DNA of 38,433 nt from Acetobacteraceae bacterium (lineage in GTDB: Bacteria > Pseudomonadota > Alphaproteobacteria > Acetobacterales > Acetobacteraceae), in contig JAIEOO010000397.1 of assembly GCA_019750475.1 (NCBI GenBank), positions 1 to 38,433 of the forward strand. Direction: 5' to 3'. The notes under the pieces are model-generated. The model worked only from the letters and a program-made list of their open reading frames with translations, did not search any database and was not told the DNA's origin. Shown one piece after another: positions 19,212 through 26,765 of the stretch (its first letter is position 1; every line of letters begins with the position of its first letter). The position numbers and the translations under genes were made by a program.

Positions 19212-19499
19212 ATGAAGAAGGCCCTCTTCGGTGTGATGATCGCGGCGGCCACGGTGTTCGGCACCGCGGCCCAGGCCCAGGGTTGGGGCTATGGCTACGC
19301 CCAGCCGGCCTGGCAGCAGCCCAGCTGGCAGCAGCCCGGCTACGACGCCTATGAGTGGCAGCGCCGCCAGGAATGGCGCGAGCAGCGCCGCGAATTCTGG
19401 CGCCAGCAGCGCGAGATCGAGGCCCGCCGCGCCTATGAGCAGGGGGTGCGCGACGCGCGGCGGCAGCAGCGCTGGGAGCATCGCCACTGGGGCTACTGA
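19212..19499 (+). CDS. Small secreted Trp/Gln/Arg-rich protein, function unknown
   Basis: A 95-residue protein with a clear signal peptide (MKKALFGVMIAAATVFGTAAQA). The mature part has aromatic repeats (PAWQQPSWQQPGY), then a highly charged helix rich in Arg, Gln and Trp (EWREQRREFWRQQREIEARR) and ends in HWGY. It may be a small periplasmic protein binding nucleic acid, envelope or another protein. I do not recognise the family. The ATG was chosen for the signal peptide; the frame is open far upstream through the Bug gene. Confidence 0.65.
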   Translation: MKKALFGVMIAAATVFGTAAQAQGWGYGYAQPAWQQPSWQQPGYDAYEWQRRQEWREQRREFWRQQREIEARRAYEQGVRDARRQQRWEHRHWGY

Positions 19500-19541
19500 C
19501 GCCCTCTCCCCGGCCGGCGCTGGCGGTGCCAAGCTTCCGCC

Positions 19542-21005
19542 ATGGCCTCCGACCTCATCCGGCTGACCGCCACCGAAGCCGTCGCGGCGCTGCGCCGCGG
19601 CGACGTCTCCCCGCTCGAGCTGGTCGAGGCCGCGGCCGAGCGGATCGCCGAGGTGGAGCCGGCGGTGAACGCGCTGCCCACCCTCTGCCTCGACCGCGCG
19701 CGGGATCATGCCACGCGCCTCATCGCCGGCGAAGGCCGTGAGCTGGAGGGCACGCCCGGCTGGCTCGGCGGCCTGCCCGTCTCGATCAAGGATCTCACGG
19801 ATGTCGCGGGGGTGCGCACCACCTACGGCTCGCCGCTGTTCCGCGACCACGTGCCGGAGCGTTCCCACCCCGTGGTGGAGCGGATCGAGGCGCGGGGCGG
19901 CATCGTCATCGGCAAGTCCAACACGCCCGAATTCGGCGCCGGCGGCTCGACCTTCAACGAGGTGTTCGGGCGCACGCGGAACCCCTGGAACACGTCGCTG
20001 ACCTGCGGCGGCAGCACGGGCGGCGGCGCGGTCTCCGTCGCCACGGGCGAGTGCTGGCTCGCCCAGGGCACGGACCATGGCGGCAGCACCCGGCGGCCGG
20101 GCACCTACTGCCTCGTGGCGGGTCTGCGGCCTTCGCCGGGGCGCATCACGCGCGGCACGCCGGGCAACCTCTTCTCGCCGCTCTCGGTGCAGGGTCCGAT
20201 GGCCCGCACCATCCCGGACCTTGCCCTGTTCCTGGACACCATGGCGGGCTGGTGCGCGCAGGACCCGCTGACCTGTGACGCGCCCGCCATCCCCTACGCC
20301 GAGGCCGTGTCGCGGGCCGAGGCCGAAAGGCCCAGCCGCATCGCCTTCACCGCCGATTTCAACGGCGCGCTCCCGGTGGACCGGGAGACGCGCGCCCTCT
20401 GCACCGAGGCGATGCGCCATTTCGAGGCGATGGGGTGCGTCGTCGAGGAGTTCGCCCCCGATCTCGGCGAGCTGTCCGAGGCCTTCCTCGTGCTCCGCAG
20501 CCAGCATTTCGTCGTGGACCGCGAATTGCAGCTGCGCGACCACCGGGACGCGCTGAAGCCCGACATCGTCTGGAACACGGAGCGCGGCCTCGCCGCCACG
20601 CCGTCCCGCCTCGCCTGGGCGGAGCGCGAGCGTGCCGCCTTCTTCCGGCGGGTCCGCGCGATGTTCGAGCGCTTCGACATCCTCGTCACGCCGGGCGCGC
20701 CGACACCCGCCTTCGACGTGATGCTGCGCAACCCCGAGAGCATCGCGGGCGTGAAGCTCGAGAACTACATGGCCGGTTCCATGCTCACCGCCGCCATCAC
20801 CATGGCGGGCTGCCCGGCCGTCGCCGTGCCCTGCGGCTTCGACCGGCATGGCCGGCCCGTGGGCTTGCAGGTGGTGGCTCCCCACCGGCGCGAGGACCGC
20901 GCCCTGCAGGCGGCGGCGCTGTTCGAGCAGGCGGCGGGACTGGCCCGGCTGCTCCCGATCGACCCGCGGCCGGGCACCGTCCCGCCGCCGGAAGCGGCGG
21001 CCTGA
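19542..21005 (+). CDS. Amidase-signature hydrolase with diverged signature
   Basis: A 487-residue amidase-signature enzyme. Triad residues are present: Lys83 in VSIKDLTDVAG, cis-Ser158 in CGGSTGGG, and nucleophile Ser182 in GTDHGGSTRRPG. The signature is unusual: the second Ser of GGSSGG is Thr, and the normally conserved GGSIR-P-A is GGSTRRPG followed by TYCLVAGLRPSPGRI. The enzyme is probably active, but substrate choice may be altered. The C-terminal part has TMAGCPAVAVPCGF as in typical family members. It stands alone between a small secreted protein and a Bug gene and lacks an AtzG-like partner, unlike the amidase at 7093. Confidence 0.87.
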   Translation: MASDLIRLTATEAVAALRRGDVSPLELVEAAAERIAEVEPAVNALPTLCLDRARDHATRLIAGEGRELEGTPGWLGGLPVSIKDLTDVAGVRTTYGSPLFRDHVPERSHPVVERIEARGGIVIGKSNTPEFGAGGSTFNEVFGRTRNPWNTSLTCGGSTGGGAVSVATGECWLAQGTDHGGSTRRPGTYCLVAGLRPSPGRITRGTPGNLFSPLSVQGPMARTIPDLALFLDTMAGWCAQDPLTCDAPAIPYAEAVSRAEAERPSRIAFTADFNGALPVDRETRALCTEAMRHFEAMGCVVEEFAPDLGELSEAFLVLRSQHFVVDRELQLRDHRDALKPDIVWNTERGLAATPSRLAWAERERAAFFRRVRAMFERFDILVTPGAPTPAFDVMLRNPESIAGVKLENYMAGSMLTAAITMAGCPAVAVPCGFDRHGRPVGLQVVAPHRREDRALQAAALFEQAAGLARLLPIDPRPGTVPPPEAAA

Positions 21006-21009
21006 CCGC

Positions 21010-21180
21010 TCAACCCGGCGGCGATCCCGCCGGCGCCACCGCGAAGGCATCGACCACCGCCACCCCCAGGGCTTCGAAACGCCGCCGGTCGCGCGTCGCG
21101 ACCGTCCCCTCGCCGCGGACGGCCTCATCCACCACGGCCGGGAAGCCGGCTCTCGCATCCCGCAAGGCCCGGTCCCGCAT
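21010..21180 (-). pseudogene. Remnant of a PIN-domain (VapC-like) toxin
   Basis: A 56-residue minus-strand frame with G/C-rich third positions includes GTVATRDRRRFEALGVAVVD. This looks like the C-terminal end of VapC-type PIN ribonucleases, with the T-R-D-x-R-x-F element holding a late catalytic Asp. The N-terminal two thirds and an antitoxin gene are missing; upstream on this strand lies the palindrome and Bug-3 leader. It is most likely a decayed toxin-antitoxin locus. A small unrelated gene is possible. Confidence 0.45.
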
Positions 21181-21189
21181 CGCGCCCCC

Positions 21190-21208
21190 TGTGACCACTG
21201 CGGTCACA
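21190..21208. promoter_or_regulatory. Operator-like palindrome upstream of Bug gene 3
   Basis: TGTGACC-actgc-GGTCACA is a perfect inverted repeat with 7-bp arms. It lies about 110 nt upstream of the Bug-3 ATG and about 10 nt beyond the PIN fragment's ATG. A TTGACG (21247-21252) follows downstream and could be the -35 of the Bug gene. The binding protein is unknown. Confidence 0.4.
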
Positions 21209-21292
21209 TGAGGCGCCTTCCGCCTCGCGCGCGAGCCCGCCCCAACTTGACGTCCCGGCGCATCCGCCGTCACGTTTCCCGCAAGGGAGCGC

Positions 21293-21316
21293 CGGTCCCT
21301 GAACCGAAGAGGACCG
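21293..21316 (+). promoter_or_regulatory. Leader inverted repeat overlapping the Bug-3 Shine-Dalgarno
   Basis: CGGTCC (21293-21298) can pair with GGACCG (21311-21316) across a 12-nt loop. The ribosome-binding sequence GAAGAGGA runs into the 3' arm; the ATG is at 21320. The stem is short, so it is listed mainly because the other two Bug leaders fold in the same place. Confidence 0.3.
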
Positions 21317-21319
21317 TCC

Positions 21320-22285
21320 ATGAGTGCCATCCGCCGCCGCGCCCTGCTGGGCAGCGCGCTCGCCCTGCCCGCCATCCAGGCCTTCGCCTTTCCGGAGCGG
21401 CCCGTCCGCATCATCTCGGGCTTCCCGCCGGGCGGCCTCAACGACATCGTCAGCCGCGCCATGGCGCAGGCCCTGACGCCCCTGCTCGGCCAGCCCGTCG
21501 TCGTCGAGAACCGGGCCGGCGCCGGCGGCGGCGTGGGCGCGACGGCCGCGGCGCGCGCCGCACCCGATGGCCACACGCTGTGGATGGGCATCGTGGACAC
21601 CCAGGCCATCAACCCCACGGCCTATCGCAACCTGCCATACGACCCGGATCGCGACTTCGCGCCCATCAGCCTGGTCGCGAAATTCCCCTTCGCCATCGTC
21701 GTCGGCCCCGCGCAGCCCCGCATCCGCAACTTCCAGGAGCTGATCGCGGCGACCCGCGCCGGCCCCGAGGCCGTGAACTTCGCGAGCTGGGGTGTGGCCA
21801 GCACCAGCCACCTCGCGATGGAGCGCACGCTGCGCCACTTCGACGCGCGCATGCTGCACGTGCCCTTCACCGGCCAGGCGCCCGCCATGCAGGCCATCAT
21901 GGCGAGCCAGATCGACAGCATGGCGCTGCCGGCGGGTGGCGGCGAGCAGCTGGTGCGGGACGGCCGCACCCGCGCCGTCGCCGTCATCGCGCCCAACGAG
22001 ATCCCGCTCTTCCCCGGCGTGCCGACGGTGCGCAGCATGGGCGTGCCGCTCGACAGCGGGCTGTGGAAGGCGATCTACGCCCCCGCCCGCACGCCCGCGC
22101 CCATCATCGCCCGGCTGAACGAGGCCGTGCGCCAGGCCATGACGGCGCCCGCCTTCATCGAGGTGGTGCGGCTCCAGGGCGCGGTGCCCGAGCCCACCAC
22201 GCCGGAGGCGCTGGGCGAGATGCAGCGCGCCGAGCGCCAGGCCTGGGGCGACGTCGTCCGCGCGACCAACGCCTTCGTGGAATGA
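21320..22285 (+). CDS. Bug-family tripartite-tricarboxylate-type periplasmic receptor (3)
   Basis: A 321-residue periplasmic receptor with signal peptide MSAIRRRALLGSALALPA ending near AFAF. Family motifs are RIISGFPPGGLNDIVSRAMA, QPVVVENRAGAGGG, DGHTLWMG, YDPDRDFAPISLVAKFPF and VPFTGQAPAMQAIMA. The first motif has SGFPPGG in place of the commoner PF-PGG, as in several subgroup members. The GST gene follows after 7 nt and is probably co-transcribed, hinting that the imported acid or its product is conjugated to or isomerised with glutathione. No TctAB is nearby. Confidence 0.88.
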   Translation: MSAIRRRALLGSALALPAIQAFAFPERPVRIISGFPPGGLNDIVSRAMAQALTPLLGQPVVVENRAGAGGGVGATAAARAAPDGHTLWMGIVDTQAINPTAYRNLPYDPDRDFAPISLVAKFPFAIVVGPAQPRIRNFQELIAATRAGPEAVNFASWGVASTSHLAMERTLRHFDARMLHVPFTGQAPAMQAIMASQIDSMALPAGGGEQLVRDGRTRAVAVIAPNEIPLFPGVPTVRSMGVPLDSGLWKAIYAPARTPAPIIARLNEAVRQAMTAPAFIEVVRLQGAVPEPTTPEALGEMQRAERQAWGDVVRATNAFVE

Positions 22286-22292
22286 GCGCCGC

Positions 22293-22928
22293 GTGTACGA
22301 GCTGATCAGCGCGACGCCCTCGCCCTATGCCCGCAAGGTGCGGATCGCGCTGATCGAGAAGGGACTCCCCTTCACGCTGCGGACGGAGATCCCCTGGCAC
22401 GCCGACACGGCGACGCCCGCCTACAACCCGCTGGAGAAGCTGCCCGTCCTCGTCCTGCCGGACGGAAGCGGCATCTATGAGAGCCGCTTCATCCTCGAAT
22501 GGCTCGAGGTGATGCACCCCACGCCGGCGCTGCTGCCGCGCGACCCGCGCCTGGCGCTGAAGGCGCGTCAGGTCGAGGTGATCGCGGACGGAATCTGCGA
22601 CGCGACGGTGCTGCTCTTCTTCGAGCGCCGCCGCGGGCAGCCGAGCGAGCCCTGGATGGCGCGCCAGCGCCGCAAGGTGGATGGCGGCGTCGCGGCGCTC
22701 GCCAGGCTCGCGGCGGAGGCGGGCGAGGGCTGGCTGGCGGGCGATGCCTTCGGCCTCGCGGAGATCGCGGCCGGCACCGTGCTGGGCTACCTCGCCCTCC
22801 GCTTCGCCGAACATCCCTGGCGCGAGCGGTTCCCGGCGCTGACGCGACTGCACGCGCGGCTGGAAGCGCGCCCCTCCTTCGCGGCGACGCGGCCGGCCCC
22901 GCAGAGCATCGCCGAAGCGGTGGTGTAG
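22293..22928 (+). CDS. Glutathione S-transferase family protein
   Basis: A 211-residue cytoplasmic protein. The N-terminal thioredoxin-like domain has SPYARKVRIALIEKGLPF with the Ser/Tyr region used for thiolate activation. The cis-Pro comes in NPLEKLPVLVLPDGSGIYES, where ES contacts the glutathione gamma-Glu. The C-terminal helical domain includes WLAGDAFGLAEIAAGTVLGY, the usual N-capping segment. It conjugates glutathione or isomerises a substrate; which is unknown. The GTG start lies 7 nt after the Bug-3 stop. Confidence 0.88.
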   Translation: MYELISATPSPYARKVRIALIEKGLPFTLRTEIPWHADTATPAYNPLEKLPVLVLPDGSGIYESRFILEWLEVMHPTPALLPRDPRLALKARQVEVIADGICDATVLLFFERRRGQPSEPWMARQRRKVDGGVAALARLAAEAGEGWLAGDAFGLAEIAAGTVLGYLALRFAEHPWRERFPALTRLHARLEARPSFAATRPAPQSIAEAVV

Positions 22929-22938
22929 CCGCGCGCGG

Positions 22939-22967
22939 TTGACGGCCGCGCGAGCCGGCACCTAGGC
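22939..22967 (+). promoter_or_regulatory. Promoter of the HisD-like/ABC operon
   Basis: TTGACG (22939-22944), a 17-nt spacer and CTAGGC (22962-22967) lie 40 nt before the ATG at 23008. This is the best match in the window to the recurring TTG-17-CTAG pattern. A strong ribosome-binding sequence GGGGAGGAGG (22993-23002) follows. Confidence 0.5.
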
Positions 22968-23007
22968 TCGACCCCAACGACAGATCGAGTTGGGGAGGAG
23001 GCCGCCC

Positions 23008-24291
23008 ATGGCGCGGACCTACGTCAAGCGTGCGCCGCCGCAGCGCCCCGCCGATCGCCGCGCGCTCGAGGACAAGGTGCGCGCCATCCTCGACGACATC
23101 GCGGCGAATGGCGACGACGCCGTGCGCCGCTACGCCCGCGAATTCGACCGCTGGGACAAGCCGGGCTTCCGCGTCAGCGAGGACGAGATCCGCGCCAACG
23201 CGCGCGCCCTGCCCGAGACCTTCAAGGAGGACTTCGCGTATTGCCACGCCAGGGTCACCGACTTCGCGAAGGCGCAGCGGGACTCCATGCGCGAGTTCGA
23301 GACGGAGATCGAACCGGGCATCGTGCTCGGACAGAAGCTGATCCCGGTGGCGAAGGCGGGCTGCTACATCCCGGGCGGGAAGTACCCGCTCATCTCCGCC
23401 GCCATCATGTCGGTCGCGACCGCCAAGGTCGCGGGCGTCGGGCACGTCATCGGCGCCGCCCCGCCGCGCGAGGGCGCGGGGATCTACCCGCAGACCCTCC
23501 ACGCGCTCCACGCCTCCGGCGCCGACGAAATCTACTGCATCGGCGGCGTCCAGGCCCTGGCCTCGATGGCCTATGGCCGCGTCGGCATGACCGCGCGGGA
23601 CATCATCACCGGCCCCGGCAACGCCTTCGTCGCGGAAGCCAAGCGCCAGCTCTTCGGCACGGTCGGCATCGACCTGCTCGCCGGGCCCACCGAGATCATG
23701 GTCATCGCCGACGAGAGCGCCGACCCCGCCCTGGTCGCGACCGACCTGCTCGGCCAGGCGGAGCACGGGCCGGACAGCCCGGCCTGGCTCGTCACCACGT
23801 CGCGCCGCTTCGGCGAGCAGGTGCTGGAGGAGGTGACGAAGCAGCTCCGCACCCTGCCCACCGCCGCCGTCGCCGGGAAGGCCTGGGAGGCGCTCGGCGA
23901 GATCATCGTCGTGGACAGCGACGAGGAGGCGGCGGAGGTCAGCGACGAATACGCGCCCGAGCATCTCGAGGTGCAGACGGCGCGCGACGACTGGTACCTC
24001 GCGCGGCTCCGCAACTACGGCAGCCTCTTCGTCGGCGAGCAGTCCACCGTGGCCTACGGCGACAAGGGCGTGGGCACGAACCACACCCTGCCGACGGGCC
24101 GCGCCGGCCGCTACACGGGCGGCCTCTGGGTCGGCAAGTTCATCAAGACCGTCACCTGGCAGCGCCTGACCGACGAGGCCTCTCGCCGCATCGCGCCGAT
24201 CATGGGCCGCATCTGCCACGAGGAAGGGATGCTGGCGCACGAGATCACGGCCGATGTCCGCTTCGCGCGCTACGCGCCCCGCAACGCCTGA
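23008..24291 (+). CDS. Histidinol-dehydrogenase-family enzyme, HpsN-like
   Basis: A 427-residue zinc- and NAD-dependent alcohol dehydrogenase of the HisD fold. Zinc ligands of the family are kept: Gln and His in LLGQAEHG, Asp in YGDKGVGTNHTLPT, and a C-terminal His in MLAHE. The Glu-His pair of the oxidation step is in YAPEHLEVQ. It departs from biosynthetic HisD in AGCYIPGGKYPLISAAIMSV and especially GRYTGGLWVGKFIKT. These resemble HpsN, the sulfopropanediol 3-dehydrogenase of Cupriavidus-type DHPS degradation. No his genes are nearby and an ABC importer follows in the same operon, so a catabolic role in oxidising an imported diol is more likely than histidine synthesis. The exact substrate is inferred. 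Confidence 0.82.
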   Translation: MARTYVKRAPPQRPADRRALEDKVRAILDDIAANGDDAVRRYAREFDRWDKPGFRVSEDEIRANARALPETFKEDFAYCHARVTDFAKAQRDSMREFETEIEPGIVLGQKLIPVAKAGCYIPGGKYPLISAAIMSVATAKVAGVGHVIGAAPPREGAGIYPQTLHALHASGADEIYCIGGVQALASMAYGRVGMTARDIITGPGNAFVAEAKRQLFGTVGIDLLAGPTEIMVIADESADPALVATDLLGQAEHGPDSPAWLVTTSRRFGEQVLEEVTKQLRTLPTAAVAGKAWEALGEIIVVDSDEEAAEVSDEYAPEHLEVQTARDDWYLARLRNYGSLFVGEQSTVAYGDKGVGTNHTLPTGRAGRYTGGLWVGKFIKTVTWQRLTDEASRRIAPIMGRICHEEGMLAHEITADVRFARYAPRNA

Positions 24292-24343
24292 GCGTCAACC
24301 CGCGGCGCCGTCCGAGGCCGCATCACAGGGAGGAGTAGAGCCG

Positions 24344-25717
24344 ATGACCGACACACCGCGTCTTTCCGCATCGCGCCGCGGCCTGCTGCGGGGTGCCGCC
24401 GCCGTGGCGCTCACGGGCGGCCTCGCCGCGCCGGCGATCGCGCAGAACGCTCCCCGCGTCGCGCGCGTCTGGGGCGAGCCCGGTCCCTATGGCGGCGTCT
24501 TCGTCAACGGCATGAACGAGTGGGCGCAGCGCAACAACGCCAACATCCGCTTCGAGGTGGAGCAGATCCCCTGGGACGGGGTGACGGTGAAGCTCGCCAC
24601 CGACCTCGCGGCGCGGCGCCCACCCGCGCTGATCAGCGTGGAGAGCCCCATCGCCTACCAGCTCGCGGCGGAGGGCCTTCTGGAGCCGGTGGATGACGTG
24701 AACCGCGCCATCCGCGCGCAGGAGCGCCTGGTGGACGGCTTCACGCTGGAGCAGTTCGGCGCCTGGCGCGGGGTGCAGTACGCGGTGCCGGTGCACCACC
24801 AGCCCTGCCTGCTCGTCGTCCAGCAGGACCTGGTCAACGAGTTCGGCCTGGGCGATCCCGCGAGCTGGACCTGGGACCAGTTCGCCGACGCCGCGCGCGT
24901 GATCGCCGAGCGCCGGCCGGGCATGGCGGGCTACACCATGGCGCTCGGCCGCAACCTCTGCGCCGACTACCACATCACGCAGTTCATCTGGCAGGCCGGC
25001 GGCATGACCTGGGACCCGCAGGCCGGGTTCCGCACCGTCTTCGACAGCCCGGCGACGGTCGAGGCCTTCGACTTCATCCGCCGCCTGCACCCGACCATGC
25101 CGCGCGCGGCGGTGGAGTTCAGCTTCCTCCAGGTCGTGGACCAGCACGTGGCGGCCCGCACCGGCATGTCGGCCTACTGGGGCCGCACCATGGGCCGCGC
25201 GGCGGAGGAGACGCCGCAGCTCTTCGCCAACATGGAATACTACCTGAACCCGGCCCATCCGCGGACCGGCGCGCGCTGGTCCTGGACCGACATCAATGGC
25301 TGGATCCTCCCGCGCCGCGACAACCCCTTCATCCGCGAGACGAAGGAAGCCGTCGCCTACGTGTCCAACTCGGTGGACTGGATGGTGCGCTACAGCCACA
25401 GCCTGATGCCGAATGTCGGCCCCGTCTTCAAGGACGTGGCGACCGCGCCGCAGATGCTCGCGCATCCCTTCTACCAGTCGAAGCGCCGCTCGCTCGACGT
25501 GATCTTCAGCCAGTCGGTGCCGCACACCTGCAACACCGGGCTGGAGCTGAAGCGCGGCGTCAACCCGCTCGCCGGCTTCGCCCATGGCCGCAGCGTCTGG
25601 GCCCAGGCGGTGCAGCGCATGCTGCTCAACAACGAGAGCCCGCGCCAGGCGGTCGAGTGGGGCCATCGCCAGTTCGAAGGCATCCGCCGCGACAACCAGC
25701 GCCTCCTGCAAGGCTGA
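24344..25717 (+). CDS. Extracellular solute-binding protein family 1 with Tat signal
   Basis: A 457-residue periplasmic binding protein for the second importer. The twin-arginine motif SRRGLLRG (10-17) is followed by a hydrophobic stretch and cleavage near PAIAQ. The mature region is family 1-like, with IPWDGVTVKLATDLAARRPP, YAVPVHHQPCLLVVQQDL, WTWDQFADAARVI and Trp-rich contacts in the second lobe. It differs clearly from the binding protein at 11529. GGGAGGAG (24328-24335) precedes the ATG. Its location behind an HpsN-like dehydrogenase suggests a polyol or hydroxysulfonate ligand. Confidence 0.87.
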   Translation: MTDTPRLSASRRGLLRGAAAVALTGGLAAPAIAQNAPRVARVWGEPGPYGGVFVNGMNEWAQRNNANIRFEVEQIPWDGVTVKLATDLAARRPPALISVESPIAYQLAAEGLLEPVDDVNRAIRAQERLVDGFTLEQFGAWRGVQYAVPVHHQPCLLVVQQDLVNEFGLGDPASWTWDQFADAARVIAERRPGMAGYTMALGRNLCADYHITQFIWQAGGMTWDPQAGFRTVFDSPATVEAFDFIRRLHPTMPRAAVEFSFLQVVDQHVAARTGMSAYWGRTMGRAAEETPQLFANMEYYLNPAHPRTGARWSWTDINGWILPRRDNPFIRETKEAVAYVSNSVDWMVRYSHSLMPNVGPVFKDVATAPQMLAHPFYQSKRRSLDVIFSQSVPHTCNTGLELKRGVNPLAGFAHGRSVWAQAVQRMLLNNESPRQAVEWGHRQFEGIRRDNQRLLQG

Positions 25718-25720
25718 GGC

Positions 25721-26641
25721 GTGAGCGGGTCCCGTCCTGGCGAGCGGCGTCGCTTCCAGCTCTCCGACCGCCAGGTCGGCCTGCTCTTCATGCTGCCCTT
25801 CCTGGTCACCGCCGCGGCCTTCATGATCTGGCCCGTGGCGGAGGCCGTGCGGATGGCCTTCTACGCCTACAACCCGCTGCGGCCCGACGACATCCGCTGG
25901 GTCGGCCTCGACAATTTCGGGCGCATCCTGGACGACCCGCTCTTCTGGGAGAGCTTCTCCCAGGCGCTGGTCTGGACCGGCTGGTCCATCCTGCTGCAGA
26001 CGGTCCTCGGCGTGGCGCTGGCCATGCTGCTGCACGTGGCGCTGCCCGGCATCGCCTTCTTCCGCGGCCTGCTGCTGTTCCCCTACATCGTGCCGACGGT
26101 GGTGATCGCGCTGAACTGGCGCTGGATCTTCAATTCCGAGATCGGCATCGTGAACCACGCCCTCCTCAGCCTCGGGCTGATCGAGGAGAACATCGCCTGG
26201 CTGTCCACGCCCGACATGGCGATGCTGTCGGCCATCCTGCTGAACGTGTGGAAGTACACGCCCTTCGTCATCATCTGCGTGCTCGCGCGGCTGCAGACCA
26301 TCCCGACCGAGCTTTACGACGCCGCCAAGGTGGACGGCGCCGGCGCGTGGCGGTGCTTCACCGACATCACCCTGCCCATGCTGAAGGAGGTGCTGGTGGT
26401 CGTGATCGTGTTCCGCACGATCTGGACCTTCAACAAGTTCGAGGAGATCTACCTGCTGACCCGCGGCGGGCCCGGCACCTCGACCTTCAACCTCGCCGTC
26501 TATGCCTTCGAGGAGGGGATGGCGAACCTTCGCCTCGGCGTCGCCGCGGCGACCGGCGTCATCATGATCGCGCTGCTCCTCGTCGGCACCATCATCTACG
26601 TCCGCGTCTCCGGCTTCGGGCAGGAGGACAAGACCAGTTGA
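25721..26641 (+). CDS. ABC transporter permease, MalF/UgpA type
   Basis: A 306-residue inner-membrane permease with six predicted helices, first at about residues 20-42 (VGLLFMLPFLVTAAAFMIWP). The EAA loop is YDAAKVDGAGAWRCFTDITL. Typical segments LFPYIVPTVVIALNWRWIFN and the terminal LLLVGTIIYVRVSGF are visible. The GTG start is 3 nt after the binding-protein stop, implying coupling. A 124-nt gap with a duplicated repeat separates it from the second permease. Confidence 0.92.
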   Translation: MSGSRPGERRRFQLSDRQVGLLFMLPFLVTAAAFMIWPVAEAVRMAFYAYNPLRPDDIRWVGLDNFGRILDDPLFWESFSQALVWTGWSILLQTVLGVALAMLLHVALPGIAFFRGLLLFPYIVPTVVIALNWRWIFNSEIGIVNHALLSLGLIEENIAWLSTPDMAMLSAILLNVWKYTPFVIICVLARLQTIPTELYDAAKVDGAGAWRCFTDITLPMLKEVLVVVIVFRTIWTFNKFEEIYLLTRGGPGTSTFNLAVYAFEEGMANLRLGVAAATGVIMIALLLVGTIIYVRVSGFGQEDKTS

Positions 26642-26643
26642 AC

Positions 26644-26760
26644 GCCGCCGATCCGCGCCTCCGGGCTTCGCTTCGCTGCGCCCTCCGGCGATCGGAGCGG
26701 TCGCCAGCCGCCGATTCACGCCTCCGGGCTTCGCTTCGCTGCGCCCTCCGGCGATCGGAG
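26644..26760 (+). repeat. 54-bp direct repeat, two copies, between permease genes
   Basis: Positions 26644-26697 and 26707-26760 are the same 54-bp sequence with two mismatches, 63 bp apart start to start. Each copy ends in GGCGATCGGAG, and the second runs almost into the ATG at 26766, supplying the GGAGG-like ribosome-binding site. Each copy can form internal CCTCCGG/CCGG-type pairings. The repeat fills nearly the whole gap. It may have arisen by recent tandem duplication of an intergenic palindromic element. Confidence 0.8.
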
Positions 26761-26765
26761 GCGGG

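Noticed and set aside
21190-21208. CRP/FNR-type binding site
   Set aside because: CRP sites have TGTGA-N6-TCACA; here the TGTGA and TCACA halves are 9 nt apart, so it was kept only as a generic palindrome.
23008-24291. Biosynthetic HisD for histidine
   Set aside because: The HpsN-like motifs and ABC-importer operon context fit catabolism better, but this was not excluded.
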